Source: Rosa chinensis (lineage: Eukaryota > Streptophyta > Magnoliopsida > Rosales > Rosaceae). From it: 64,000 nucleotides of DNA. The notes under the pieces were generated by a model. It worked only from the letters and a program-made list of their open reading frames with translations. It had not been told where the DNA came from and searched no databases. The position numbers and the translations under genes were made by a program. The DNA lies in NCBI RefSeq assembly GCF_002994745.2, contig NC_037088.1, positions 67,226,397 through 67,290,396 on the forward strand, read 5' to 3'. Shown one piece after another: positions 1-11,009 of the stretch. How positions within the stretch are numbered: position 1 is the stretch's first letter; the number at the start of each line of letters is the position of its first letter.

Positions 1-290
1 GGAATATTAGTAAGATGATTGATATCTATGTGATGACTAGCCATGAATCTATGTGATGATCGTTATCTGTCTGATGACTGGTGATATGATCGCTATCTAT
101 GTGATGACTAACGATATCTGTGTGATGGTTAGTAGGATGATTGTTATCTGCGTGATGACCGGCAAAATCTATGTGATGATCAGCTGGACAATTGCTATCT
201 ATGTGATGATCAGTAGGATAATGAATATCTGCGTGATGATTGGTGAAATCTGTTCGATGATTAGTGTGATGACTGCTCGGTAATGGAGTT
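1..290. repeat. Degenerate tandem repeat of about 27 bp
   Basis: Variants of a short unit containing atctatgtgatgat and taggatgatt repeat across the first 290 bases at roughly 27-bp spacing. An open frame (53-283, plus) exists only because the repeat lacks stops; its product is a low-complexity I/M/V/C-rich string and is not called a gene. Unit length and copy number were judged by eye. Confidence 0.6.
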
Positions 291-837
291 GAATTGTTAT
301 TAAGTTAACAAAGATCGAGAGGACTGCTGTGATGGTTGGGGCTACCTACAGACGTCAGAGTGTGGGACTTCAATGACTACTTTGACTTGAATTGCTTGAC
401 TTAATGTGACCTCCTAAACTAAATTATATGCAGGGGTTACTATGAATTGTTTTGCTTGTTTTGATATGTGATTTCCTTGTTTCTCCTTGATTGTATTGAT
501 TGTTGGTTTGATTTATATTAAGAGTCATAGTGGTGATGAATTGTACTCTGTGGTGAGGATACGAAGGTGATTCATTGTTTTTCACATTGATGTCATGTTG
601 ATGACAAAAGGCTCCTAGGGGGGAAAAATGAGTGTGATTTGGAACTCGCCTTAGTGAGTTAGAATGACGTCAAACATTGCTTGGGGAAGTCTTGTTTGAC
701 CGAAATTTGTGTAATTGGATGCTAGGATTGAGGTTCTGAACATGAGGCTTTAGTCACCAGTTGACTTACGTAAACACAATATGGAAGGATATGAAATGGA
801 TGGTATGCGAGGATAACGTACACCAAGGAAGAAGGCC
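291..837. other. Unassigned sequence, no gene seen
   Basis: AT-rich sequence between the left-end tandem repeat and the Copia remnant. No protein-like frame, no terminal repeat and no RNA gene was recognised. It may be decayed transposon sequence, but nothing visible proves this. Confidence 0.4.
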
Positions 838-2086
838 CTAGTAGCTTTGATTTCGAGTTCTGAGCAGCGGTTGAATGAAGTGTGGTTATGGCATCGTCGA
901 ACGACGTTAATCATCTATGTTGATGATATGGTGATCACAGGTGATGATCGAGAGGAAATTAGGAGGTTGCAGCAGCAGTTAGCTTCGGAGTTTGAGATGA
1001 AAGACCTTGGTGACTTGAGATACTTCCTTGGGATAGAGGTAGCTAGCCAAGGGGAGTAGCAGCATCTTCTTGTGCCAAAGAAAAAATGTTCTAGACTTGC
1101 TGTCAGAAACATGCATGTTAGATTGCAGGCCAGCTGATACACCAATTGAACATAATCACCGATTAGCGGAGAACCCTAATCAAGTCCCGACTGATACGGC
1201 AAGGTATCAAAGGTTAGTTGGCAGATTAATCTATTTGGGTCATACTAGCTAGACCTGATTTAGAGTATGCAGTGAGTGTGGTGAGCTAGTTCATGCATAA
1301 CCCTAGTGAAGACCATATGGATGCAGTCGTGCGAATCCTGCGACATCTAAAGAAAGCTCTTGGGAACGACCTTATGTTCTCAAAACATCACTGCCTGGAG
1401 GTGAGTGATTATACTGATGCTGATTGGGCTGGTCGTATTACTGATAAGAGATCAACCTTGGGTTACTTTACATTTGTTGGAGGGAACCTTGTCACTTGGA
1501 AGAGTAAAAAACAAAAGGTGGTGGCAAGGTTGAGTGCTGAAGCCGAGTATAGAGGTATGGCACACGGAGTATGTGAGTTGTTATGGTTACTTAATTTATT
1601 GCGTGATTTGGGGTTCAAGCCAAAAGGAGTTATGAAGTTGTTTTGTGATAACAAAGCAGCTATTGAAATTTCACATAACCCAGTGCAGTATGATCGTACG
1701 AAGCATGTGGAAGTTGACCGACACTTTATTAAGGAGAAATTGGATCGATGCAAACTTGATTGCCTTCCCATCCATACCAACTGAGGAGCAGTTAGCAGAT
1801 GTTCTGACAAAGGGTGTGTCAATCAAAGTATTTCATGACTCACTTGACAAGTTGAACGTTGAGGATGTGTATGCTCTAACTTGAGGAGAAGTGTTGTGAG
1901 TCACAGATACTTTAGGATTACTATTAGGAATAGAATTATACTAATTGTATAGAATCAGGATTATAATTGTGATTTGATTACTTTCCTTGTTAAAAAGGTT
2001 GTATAAATGTGCCTCATTATATTGAAAAAGTGTGTGTGAGAATTCATCCTCAAAAGCTTCTTGTTCTCTAGAGAATCTTTGTTTCA
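838..2086 (+). mobile_element. Internally deleted Ty1/Copia remnant with 3' LTR
   Basis: Plus-strand Copia pol fragments. The GAG-pre-integrase motif WLWHRR (about 886-900) runs directly into the reverse transcriptase motif IIYVDDMVITGDD (from about 910), so the integrase core and N-terminal RT are missing. RNase H follows, with DADWAG near 1420 and the pol end ADVLTKGVS near 1797. Several frameshifts and stops break the frame. A purine tract near 1881-1891 precedes a likely 3' LTR at 1892-2086; its 195-bp length is close to the 197-bp LTRs of the Copia at 30303-41434, and both share GTGAGTCA and TATTAGGAATAGA. The right edge abuts TNL-A intron 1. No 5' LTR was found. Dead element. Confidence 0.8.
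1892..2086 (+). repeat. Probable 3' LTR of the Copia remnant
   Basis: It starts with TGTTGTGAGTCA directly after a purine-rich tract and ends near gtttca, where homology to the intron 1 sequence of the other TNL copies resumes (ttaaagtacat). Length and 5' motifs resemble the LTRs at 30303-30499 and 41238-41434. The 3' boundary is inferred from where paralogous TNL sequence begins again. Confidence 0.55.
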
Positions 2087-2123
2087 ACTTAAAGTACATA
2101 ATTTATGTGTCATTCGAGCTTAC

Positions 2124-2620
2124 CTATAACTCTCTGAAGTCCATCCAGCGAGACTGGCCACTTTGGTTAAAGCATCTCTCCACCCTTCCACCTCCTCATT
2201 ATCTTCCCCAAACTTCTCTTCATATTCTTGAAACGCTTCAGCAAAGCTGCCCCTTTGATGTCTCACATGAGAGGGATCCACCTCATAAAAGATTGGCAGA
2301 ATTGTCCCCCTCTCCTCCATGCATTCAAGAATCTTAGACAGTTCAAGCAAGCACCATGTGGAAGAAGCATAGTTTGGCGAAAGAACAATGATCGCAAACC
2401 TTGATTGCTCAATTGCTGTGAGGAGCTCCGGAGAGATGGCTGTGCCTCTTTCAAGCTGTGGATCGTCCCTGAAAGTCCTGATTCCTTGCCGCTCCAACTC
2501 GTGGTATAAGTAGTCTGTGAAGCCCTTGCGTGTGTCTTCACCTCGGAAGCTCAAAAACACGTCGTATTTCCACGGCAAAGCTGAACTCGATGAGGCTCTA
2601 ACTTGGGTGCTCAACGCCAT
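2124..2620 (-). pseudogene. TNL-A: orphan TIR exon of a TIR-NBS-LRR gene
   Basis: First exon of a TNL immune receptor; the rest of the gene is absent from the window. The ATG is at 2620 and the reading frame is intact for 166 residues, covering a whole TIR domain: YDVFLSFRGEDTR near residue 19, then SPNYASSTWCLLELSKI, which contains the WCLLEL glutamate that is catalytic for NAD+ cleavage in plant TIRs. The exon ends at a splice donor (GT at 2122-2123) identical in position to TNL-B, C and D. Intron 1 is cut about 35 bp further by a Copia remnant, so NBS, LRR and C-JID exons are gone or lie beyond the left edge. The donor itself forms an in-frame TAA, so an unspliced transcript would encode a TIR-only protein. 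Upstream sequence is homologous to the other TNL 5' flanks. Pseudogene or TIR-only gene; expression is unknown. Confidence 0.85.
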
Positions 2621-4253
2621 TGGAAAGTGAACGAGTGGTGATCAGAGTTCTTCTCCAAACGCACAATCACTGGAAAAGAAATTGTGCACAGATCGAGAGA
2701 AAGGGGTTCGAGAAATGGAAATATTTCAGTATCTATGGCCTAACTTTCTACAGGTGCAAGCTATTAATCCAGTTCATAACAGAGGGACTATGTGAACGCG
2801 TAGGGAACTTTTGCTTTTGCAACGGTGCAATGGTGCCTAATTTTCAAAAGGGAAGTGCACCATCTCAATCATTTTTCCTGAAAAAAAATGATGTAAAAAG
2901 CAAAAGCTATCAATCACTTTTCCTTAAAAAAATGTCAAAAGAGAAGTGCACTTCTCATAGTCAATTGATTCCTGGGTCCATTCCCACCATTAGCGAAGCC
3001 AATTGTGACACGAACATGCATGTAATAATCCGTTGGAAATTTCTCTGTAGATCCCTTGTATGCATATGTTCACGACCACACAAGAGAATGGGGGGGGGGA
3101 GGAGACGACGGGAAGAGAAGAATTTGGCTGAACCATCAACGAAGTCTCTCACTAATGGAGAAATGAGTGGGGTCAGACGACTCATATAGTGTATTGGATC
3201 TGGGAGACAAGGTAGTTCTATTAATTAAAAGGTAATGGTTTGATGTAGCAAGAGTCCCCTGTACTGTAAAGAGAATGAAATTACTACACCCTTGCCTACA
3301 TGTAATCTCAATCTATTTCACCTGAGATAAAAGATAGTAACATGGATTTCTTCAGTTTTGTAGCTTGAAAGTTGAAATCTTGAAATGTTTTGGCCAAGAA
3401 AAAAGCATCTGATTGATTTCTGAACTTTTTGCAGCTTGAGAGCTGAAGCCTTAACATTTTTTTGTTTCTGAAGAACATACATATATTTACTTAATTTCAC
3501 ATGTTCCTTGATCTTGAAAGTTAAGACATTTACATGTTTATTTTCTCTGTTTTTATTTTTGAAGAGAAAAGGAAGAAATTCCTTGTTTTTTAGTTCGCGC
3601 TCTTGTGAAATGAGTCAAGGTCGACGTCCTCAAAAAACTCTTGGTTTGGCCTTCTATTCTTATTTGTTCACTGAAGTGAGAAAATTCTGCTCGAAATGCA
3701 TTTTATGATCAATTTTTGGTTTTGGTTATGGTCCTTTGGCAATGGAAGATTTGAAGTTTCATTAAGACAAGCTTTCCAAGTACAGTGGCAGAGAGAAATG
3801 GGTAAGGATTTACCTGATCTGCCTTTTGTTGTATTCTCATGCATCAGTTTGTGGCTTGGTTTGGCAATGTCAATTGTTTAACTTCACTACAGTTCAGTTT
3901 GTGGCTAGCTTGCAATCCAGGTATACAGAGGCAAGAAGCTGCATTCTAATGAGTTTGAGGCTTGTTTATAATAAGTTCTCACCTTTATTGGGTTTATATT
4001 CCCTTGGCCTTGGCTTTTAGCTGCATTTTCATCTCATTTGTTTGAGGCTGCTTCTTTTGGCAATGATGTTTAACATGTTGGTCATTAGATAAATGTTGTT
4101 TAATTGACCTTCATCTTGATTGATTAATTTATTATAGGACCTTGGTCTTGGTTACTGCACAGTGATGTTATATATATGTTTGTTCGTTTAGGATACAAAC
4201 TTTACAATTAATTACCTATACATCTCAATCTGAGTAAACTTAAACATGTACAG
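2621..4253. other. TNL-A 5' flank and B3 intron block (duplicated)
   Basis: No gene of its own. This block is homologous to 16500-18102, 28343-29933 and 51080-52982. It holds the divergent 5' flanks between the minus-strand TNL and the plus-strand B3 remnant, plus intron-like, T-rich B3 sequence with the recurring phrases gcagcttga and ttttatgatcaattttt. A TTGAC core (W-box type) reads on the minus strand near 2959 and again at the matching place in unit C near 28653. It supports array duplication rather than separate insertions. Confidence 0.55.
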
Positions 4254-4858
4254 GAACTTCCCGATGCAGCTGTGGGGAAGCATGGAGATAAAATATATAG
4301 CAGAACATATCTTCCTCAGGATTCCAAATTGTGGAATGCCTTGGGAAATCCAATTGAGAAAATCAACTTATCATCAGCAAATATGGTTAGAGAAGGGATG
4401 GGTGGAGTTTGCCAAGTGCCAACTGTTACAGACTAGGCCAAGGCTGTCTCGCAATCTTTAGAGAACATTCCCATTTCCAAGTACGCATCTTTGGTTGGAA
4501 TGATATTGAAATAGAATACCCTATTCGTGGAGGTATGTATATTTGTAAATTTTTATTGTGTTTTAGTTAGTTAGTTAGCCTTTAGAACTTCTATGAGATT
4601 TTTTCTTTGGAGGTGTGTCTTGGAAATGACATTAATGCTCTTGACTTTGTGTTAATTTGCGTTACAACTTTTTTCATTCGGAGATGTATGGATATCATTG
4701 TGTTGAATTATTCATGGGAATTAACAGGAGATGAAGTCAGATCCATTCTAATTTCCTCTGGATCCTCTGATGATGAACAGGAAAATGTAGCTAGAGCCAT
4801 TGTGATTTCATCCAAATCCTCTGGTGATGATCATGAAAATGAAGCTAGAGCAATATAA
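4254..4858 (+). pseudogene. REM-type B3 domain pseudogene, unit A (B3-1 and acidic linker)
   Basis: Plant-specific B3 DNA-binding domain of the REM/VRN1 type. An exon starts after the acceptor at 4252-4253 and ends near 4532 at a GT donor. Readable pieces in order are LPDAAVGKHGDK, GWVEFAK, YRLGQG, EHSHFQVRIFGW and NDIEIEYPIRGG, the last being the end of a B3 barrel. The frame shifts between GWVEFAK and YRLGQG. A second exon (4728-4858) gives DEVRSILISSGSSDDEQE, an acidic serine-rich linker typical after a first REM B3 domain, and ends at TAA. It is oriented opposite to TNL-A. Copies at 18103 and 52983 carry different lesions. Non-functional unless the shift is bypassed. Confidence 0.7.
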
Positions 4859-4938
4859 GTAATGAGTCTTTTCATCCAGATCCTCTCAATCCAGAAAAAG
4901 AAAGACTTTGTGAGATGATCGAGCTTCCTTTTAATTGG

Positions 4939-5691
4939 CTTTGAAATATTGAAATCAGTGCATCTTCGTTGAATCATTTAACCAAAGACACTTTCAGACG
5001 AGAAGTAAACAAGCAAGGTTATTCATGTTTTCTTGTTTTGACAGTTTGACACTAACAAAAGTTTTGGACACACAATACTTTAGCTGACAGCTGGCTCAAT
5101 CCATAAGCTGTCCATGAAACCTTACCATGATGATTAAGACCAAAATCCAATTCCTAATAGCTTTCAACTGACCTGCAAAACTCAATCGAACACACATTAC
5201 AAAGCACATGCCTCGTGCTCTTGTTAATAACTATCCAGTACATGTCACTGGAGTGGAATTATGCATTATGGACAGTATAAAATGGTCTGCCTACTTCTCC
5301 TTGAGTACAGCTAAAGACCCTTTGTGCTTCTTTTGTAAGTTTTTTTCTTTTACACTGGCATAGTAGTCCCTAGTCCCCAGCTAGTCCTAGTCCTAGTCTC
5401 TAAAACAACATTACCACAAAACAGAACTCCATGATTTAGTTTTTTACAGTCAGGTTATTGATCAAGATGGCAGAGCAAAGGATAAAATGTGTCCTGACAT
5501 AAAAGCAGACGAGATTGATGAGAGCGAGGGTAAATGTTGAGACTATCCAGTTGCGACTAGGAGTCATAATGTGAAATGGTCACCTACTTATTGTGATTAG
5601 TGAGAATAGCAGTGTTGGCCTTTCATTTTTGCTTCGAGGCACTGGATTGTTAAACCAAGCACAAAGCAAGATAGTGTCTTCTAAGATTCTT
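4939..5691. repeat. Duplicated spacer downstream of TNL genes (unit A copy)
   Basis: Non-coding block that lies just 3' of the C-JID exon in each unit. Homologous stretches occur at 12270-12540, 23790-24450, 41980-42975 and 53940-54330. Shared phrases include ccataagctgtcc, ccaattcctaatagc and gatggcagagcaa. No independent gene was seen. Confidence 0.6.
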
Positions 5692-6112
5692 TCATTCTTC
5701 TGCAGGGTAATATTCATCGTCAGAGCCATCACGTACTTCCGGTTGCTGCTGCCTCTTGTGTTGCCTTAAGCCCTTAACCACGGCACCTTCTTCTTCATCC
5801 GTAGCCTAGTAAAGAGAATTGCTGCTCTTGGATTGGTTCATTTTACTGATCAGCTCGTCCGTGTCTCGCTCGTAGAGTGAACGGACCCCCACATTTCTTC
5901 ACCTTTATGCATCTGTTGTTTCCTACAGCTCGAGAGGGATGTAGAACGGATCCCACATTTGTTCAGCTCTAATTTGTCGTCCGATTCTGAGGACAAACTT
6001 AACCTCATTGATTGCGTTGTCCAGACGGTAATGAGGTTTCCGGAAAGGATTGGGCAAAACAACTAACAATAGGTGATCTAAAACAATTTGTCTTACACAA
6101 AAACTAATACCT
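5692..6112 (-). pseudogene. Orphan C-JID exon fragment of a TNL gene
   Basis: Minus-strand remnant of the last TNL exon (C-JID, the post-LRR beta-sandwich that helps effector recognition in TNLs such as Roq1 and RPP1). The end reads GSDDEYYPAEE and stop, matching CSDDEYYSAEE in TNL-B. Upstream, LYERDTDELISKMNQSKSS is readable, followed by an in-frame TAG in the LYEA stretch and an extra G near the KKCG stretch that shifts the frame. Homology to the other C-JID exons stops near 6112. No LRR, NBS or TIR exon lies to the right, so it is what remains of a deleted or disrupted array member. Confidence 0.75.
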
Positions 6113-9100
6113 ATGAAAGTATGTGTGAATGTTGATTATATATGAAAGCAAAATCAATTACTTATGCATTGTAGAAGATCTATATTGTAGATGTACCAAA
6201 GCAAGAAGCTCGACAATAAAAAATACTTGTATTCAAGCATATGGAATACTAGAATAGATGTGAAATGCTTGTCAAGCTTATTTACTTACAATCAATAGTA
6301 CATGTGAGAATTCTGCCAAATTAACCATGTGCACTGTTCCATACTGTTCATAAGGAATTGAAAGGACGGTTTTGCCCTTGATTTTTTCCCACAATTTCAG
6401 TCTGCCATTCTTCTATTACCATCTGATTTGATGGTAAATGAGAGTGCCTTCTGTTTTAGAATAGAAAAGAGCGGAGCAGGCGAAGGCGATAGAAAATACT
6501 GCACTGATGGAATCGAAAGAAGAAGAGAAGAAGTTTAGTTTGGATAAATACTGGGTCGTCGTTTTTGTGGATTTTGACTTAGAGTTACGGCCATGCCGTT
6601 GATGTGTGGATAACAACCATGACTGTTTGTTTCGGTGCACAGAGAGAGAGAGAGAGACTGTGAAAGGAGAAGAGGAGTAATCGATCTGGATTTGTTTAAT
6701 CAACATCAGTAAAAGTCAACTTGATAAAATCAACATCGACATGACAGTTATTCATCTTTTGTTGATATAACTGAAGTGATTTTCTTTAATTGGTTATTTG
6801 TTTTCACGTTTCCAAGTACAGTGATCGATTTCCCAGCTTTTAACGATCTGTGCAGGTGAAAGTTTTGGTTTTGTTAATCAAAGCTTATCTGATTCAATTG
6901 TTCATGTATGTATGAAATTTGGTTTTCTTTTGTGGCCTCTACTTTAGCTTTTCAATCGCTCCGACAACTAAAACTTTCTGATGCCCTCAGAGATAAATGT
7001 TGAACTGAAAACAAATAAAAGAGGTTTGGTTTTTAATCTTATTCATATTTGTTAATATTCAGTCAATTATCACAATTAATTCTTTTGATCTTCAAATGTT
7101 TATTGTAACTCTAAACACTGCTTGATTGATTTCTGAGGTTTGATGTAAAATTTGGGGTTTTGATTGATGGTTTGTAGATTGATCTCATAGAAAATCAATT
7201 TGAAAATTTGAACTGATTTCTTCAATCTGAGATAAATAACAGTAAAATTGTTGGGTGTTACTTTTGAAATGCCACTTTTTATCTGATTCTTGAGTGCAAT
7301 TTCATTCATATCTACTGTGATTCTTTGCACAACTGTAATTCTTTTGCTTTGGTTCTTAACAATGTAAAGTTTCTGGGAAATTGGTTTTTTTGATACTTTT
7401 TTTTTACAGCTACCGTGTAACATATACTGATATACTGTGTGTTGATTGATTTTATGCTTTCTAACTATATGACTCCAAGTACAATATGTCATTAAAAGTC
7501 TGTTTTTGTTTCTAAAATAGATAAAATCCTATGTTGCAACCTCCACCTGAGTTTTCTGTAGTACATATTATTACCTGCCACCATGCTTTTTCAAGTACAT
7601 TTGTAATTTACTGATGCCCTTCTCAAGCCTTCTATCTCTAATAGTCTCTAGCAGAAAGAACATGGCTTTATGTTCCTTTTCATTAATCTTTTTATTTAAA
7701 CACAGTATCTACCTCTTGCAGAGACACGAATAAAAATTTTACTTGAAGAGGCACATGACTGGAAGCTTCCCACTCCATGCAAGCCAATACCACAGGTAAC
7801 ACTCATCTAGACAAAAGTTATCCTTCTCTATCAACTGTCTAGAGAAATTGCTAAACCTGCATGATAGTTAAATGTCACTTTTCATTTTTGTTTATTTTGT
7901 ACTGTTATTTAATAAGCACTCCTTTCCTGATTTATAATTGTCATCAACACCAAGAAAGGGCTGAGGGTAGAAAATGTTGCAATTGAAACTCTGGAAGTCT
8001 TATTTTGCAGACTAAAACACACATTGCTAAATTGATTAGCTCCGTTTACATATGCATTACATTTCAATTCTGCAAGCAAATAAGGTTCTAAGTCGTACGA
8101 TTGTGTAATCTCTCCACCGCATGCTGAACTTTCATGTGACCAGAATCGCACCATTTAAAAACTTTTCAATGATACATGTTGTGTCATGCGAATCGATTAT
8201 ATAAATCAAATGATCCAGGTTGTGGTTCCTGGTCTACTAAGGGATACTTGCCCCTTTAGGTCGATTCACCGTTTGACAAAAAATAACTTCATCCTTGACA
8301 ACCAAGGATATGATTACAGGTTATCTATCCTTGGATGAGTATGCATCCTTCTATGATTGCCGGTCGAAAGTCGATTCATTGTCACATACTCTTAGTATAT
8401 TCGAAAAGAATTCTGCCTTTATTTCTTCATTGAAGTTTATCGTCTTTACGAATTCATCTGTGTTTTCATTCGAATCGAAAGGTTTTAAGTGTTTAGAGAT
8501 GGAGTACAATTTTGGGTGCAGATGAGCAGCACTGCTAACTGAACTTTGCTTGAATTTTTTTGCGGACTTCTTGATTTGTTTCTGATTTTGTTTGATGGCT
8601 TTGATTGCTCTTCTGTGGTTTTGTTGTTCGATTAATTGTGATTAGTTAAATACTTTGTGAAGAAATTTTTTATTTAGTGTTTCAAATTTGATGCAATAAA
8701 TTGTCGTTGTTATTCTTTTGTTACTGATTAATTTTAACATTCTATTATTGTTTTGTTTATGCTATCTGATGACTTGATCATGCTTGGTGCTATACCTTAA
8801 TCATGCTCTTGCTTTTGCAGGTAGCTGAGAGCCTGAAGCTGGTGAGAACAAAGAGAGAAAGCATTTTTCGCCTGGTAATTTTTCTGGATCTATGATGCTT
8901 TGCAATTTTGAATCTGATTAGCTGCTAAACAATTTCAATAACTTATATTTTTTTGTCTGATTCAGTTTGCCTTTCATTCTTTCTGGGTTCGAATTTAGAA
9001 TCAGCAGCCATAAGTTGAATGGTTCTTGCAAATCATGTAAGTAGGTCTTCAACTTTTATTCATTAGAGTTGTGACTGTGAACTGCGTTGGAATATATCAG

Positions 9101-10240
9101 CAGTTCCTCTTCAGAAAACATGAAAAACTCATCTTTGACTCTCTAGCTAACTAGAGCTGAAACGTGAGGAACAGAGAAAATGAATACAAAGGAGAGAAAA
9201 GGCGAAATAGAACATTGAGGGAGGCATAGAAAAGAAACTGAGAAGAAAGAGATCATTGAAGAAATGAAGTTCAGATTGGTAGCTTAATTGAATTATTATA
9301 AATGGGAGTCAAAACTGATTTTGATCCTAAAATTTATTTGTTATTGAATCCTAGGTTTTAGCGTAGTAAGATTATAGAAACTTTTGATCAATTCTTATAT
9401 ATGACTTAGGTTTGTCAAGTGTAAAACAACCTGAGGTTTGACTCAAGTTGGTTTTCAACATAGAAATGGAAAAAAAGAGGAATACCTAAAGCTTTTGAGT
9501 ATCACAATCTATTCATAAGTACAAAGGGAAGGAGTGGACTAAAGCATTTTTTTTTCCCTTTGGAGAAAAGGATCACAGGGGAGAGCCTGGAGTAGATGTA
9601 TAATGGGTATTTTTCAGCCTTTTGCCTCCTTTCATTACATTGCCCTTTTGCTTCCTTTATGCTTAAATTACTCATCCTCTACTTTTCCTTTTCTTTTTTA
9701 GCTCAGTGCTCATTGCTCCTTCGCAACACAGAACATGGGGTTGAAGGTCAGTTACTTTTTTAATTGTTTAGTTAGCAGCAAATCTATAATTTAAAGTTGT
9801 AATTTGTTGGGAGGATGGAGTACCATAGAGCCATAGAGTGTTGAAGTTACAAAAGAACTTTAATCTCTTTTGTCATAATTATACAGCAATAGTAATCTAC
9901 AGCTACCATTTTGACAGTTCTGTGAGGAAATACATTTTGATCAGGTACCATCTCTAGCTTGCAGAGAAATTGAAATGTATACAAAGCATAGAACTATCAT
10001 TAGGGGACTAGATAATTTTCTTCCTACAAGTGAGAGAATGCAACGGAGATAGAGGAAGAGCAAAGCGTATGAAGTTGTCGGATACTAAGTGGGTAGATTG
10101 CCTCTACCTACATGGCAAGCTTTTGTACTGAAATCACATCTACCATTTTGTGATGACATGATGGTTTGTATATATATTGCATATAGAATGCAGCTTCTAG
10201 AACCGAGTAGACACAATGTAACTCGTTAATGAGAGAAATT
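6113..10240. other. Non-array sequence with scattered exon-like islands
   Basis: This 4.1-kb stretch interrupts the TNL/B3 array and has no homologue elsewhere in the window. No full gene was recognised. Two islands have clean splice borders in compatible phase (7722-7795 and 8821-8874) and are listed separately; a weaker one lies near 9702-9748. At 6451-6465 the minus strand reads TCTATTCTAAAACAG, close to the start of the Helitron-like element ending at 47125. Otherwise AT-rich, with open frames that look random. Confidence 0.4.
7722..8874 (+). pseudogene. Two exon-like islands of an unidentified gene
   Basis: Exon-like segment 1 (7722-7795) follows tcttgcag and is followed by gtaac; it reads TRIKILLEEAHDWKLPTP and continues through KPIPQ. 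Segment 2 (8821-8874) follows ttttgcag and is followed by gtaattt; it reads VAESLKLVRTKRESIFRL. The phases join without a stop, and the peptide has a normal amino acid composition, which is why I believe it is real coding sequence. I do not recognise the protein. Nothing convincing was found before or after, so it is probably a fragment carried into the array by a transposon or duplication. Confidence 0.4.
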
Positions 10241-10347
10241 AACGAGTTTGGGAACTGTGCACGCCTTCAAGGAAGAATGTGTTAGTTGGTGAAGTAATTA
10301 ACTAACCATTATTTTTTTTTTGGGCCTCGGAACATTTCTATAAAGCA

Positions 10348-10572
10348 CACACTTGTTATGACTTGGTGCTACAGAATATTCAAGGTGACAAAGTTTGGAC
10401 AATTCAGTGTTGTTCATACAAAAGAAGTAACGGAAGAATACAAGCAATAATTTCAGGTGCTGGTTGGAAAGCATTTAGGCAGGACAATCATCTGGAAGAA
10501 GGTGATGTCTGTGTGCTAGAGGTGATAAAGGAACGTAAGTGCAGAGTTTCGATATTCCGAGCTAAAAAGTGA
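10348..10572 (+). pseudogene. REM-type second B3 domain fragment (B3-2)
   Basis: C-terminal B3 domain of a REM protein. The open frame contains GDKVWTIQCC, then GWKAFRQDNHLEEGDVCVLE and RVSIFRAKK before the stop; the GW..F..DN.L.EGDVC.xE series is the classic B3 C-terminal half. It is the best-preserved B3-2 copy in the window; copies at 41440 and 53543 are frameshifted. Sequence from about 10240 (ccttcaaggaagaa) is homologous to the stretch before the other B3-2 copies. No intact first B3 domain precedes it, so it is most likely a gene fragment. Confidence 0.65.
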
Positions 10573-11009
10573 AGATAACATGAATTGTTCATAGTTCCAG
10601 AGCATACTCTTTTGAGGTTAGATGTGAGGAAAAGTTAAGTGTCATCTTAAAGAAAGATTAGTGGTAGAAGAAGCTCAGAGGAAGTATTGCTATCAATGTA
10701 AAAATGAGTGCCTTTGGTTGGATTCGAGTACTATTTTCATTGGCAGATATTCCTATGTCTCACGGGATAGTTTGCCACAGTTGCTCCTCTCTTTTATCCA
10801 AACTATGTCGAGCATTCTTCTGTGCAGTGAAAAGAAAGACTGAGATCAGTACACCAATGTTTGACATTTAACCATGTACACTTCTAAAAGAAATTTTTCA
10901 TTCTTTGGGGTAAATAGACAAGTTGTCAGAAATCATTTCATCAATACAAACATCTCATTTACATATGTTGAAGAGCTTATGATGCCTAAAATCATTTGTA
11001 GAGTTATTA
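10573..11009. repeat. Duplicated spacer after B3-2
   Basis: Non-coding and homologous to 41581-42240 and 53723-54180 (shared ttgttcat, agcatac and gaagtattgctat phrases). It ends in the left 9-bp target duplication of the MITE at 11010. No gene was seen. Confidence 0.55.

Noticed and set aside
53..283. 76-residue frame at the left end as a gene
   Set aside because: Product is a low-complexity translation of the tandem repeat.
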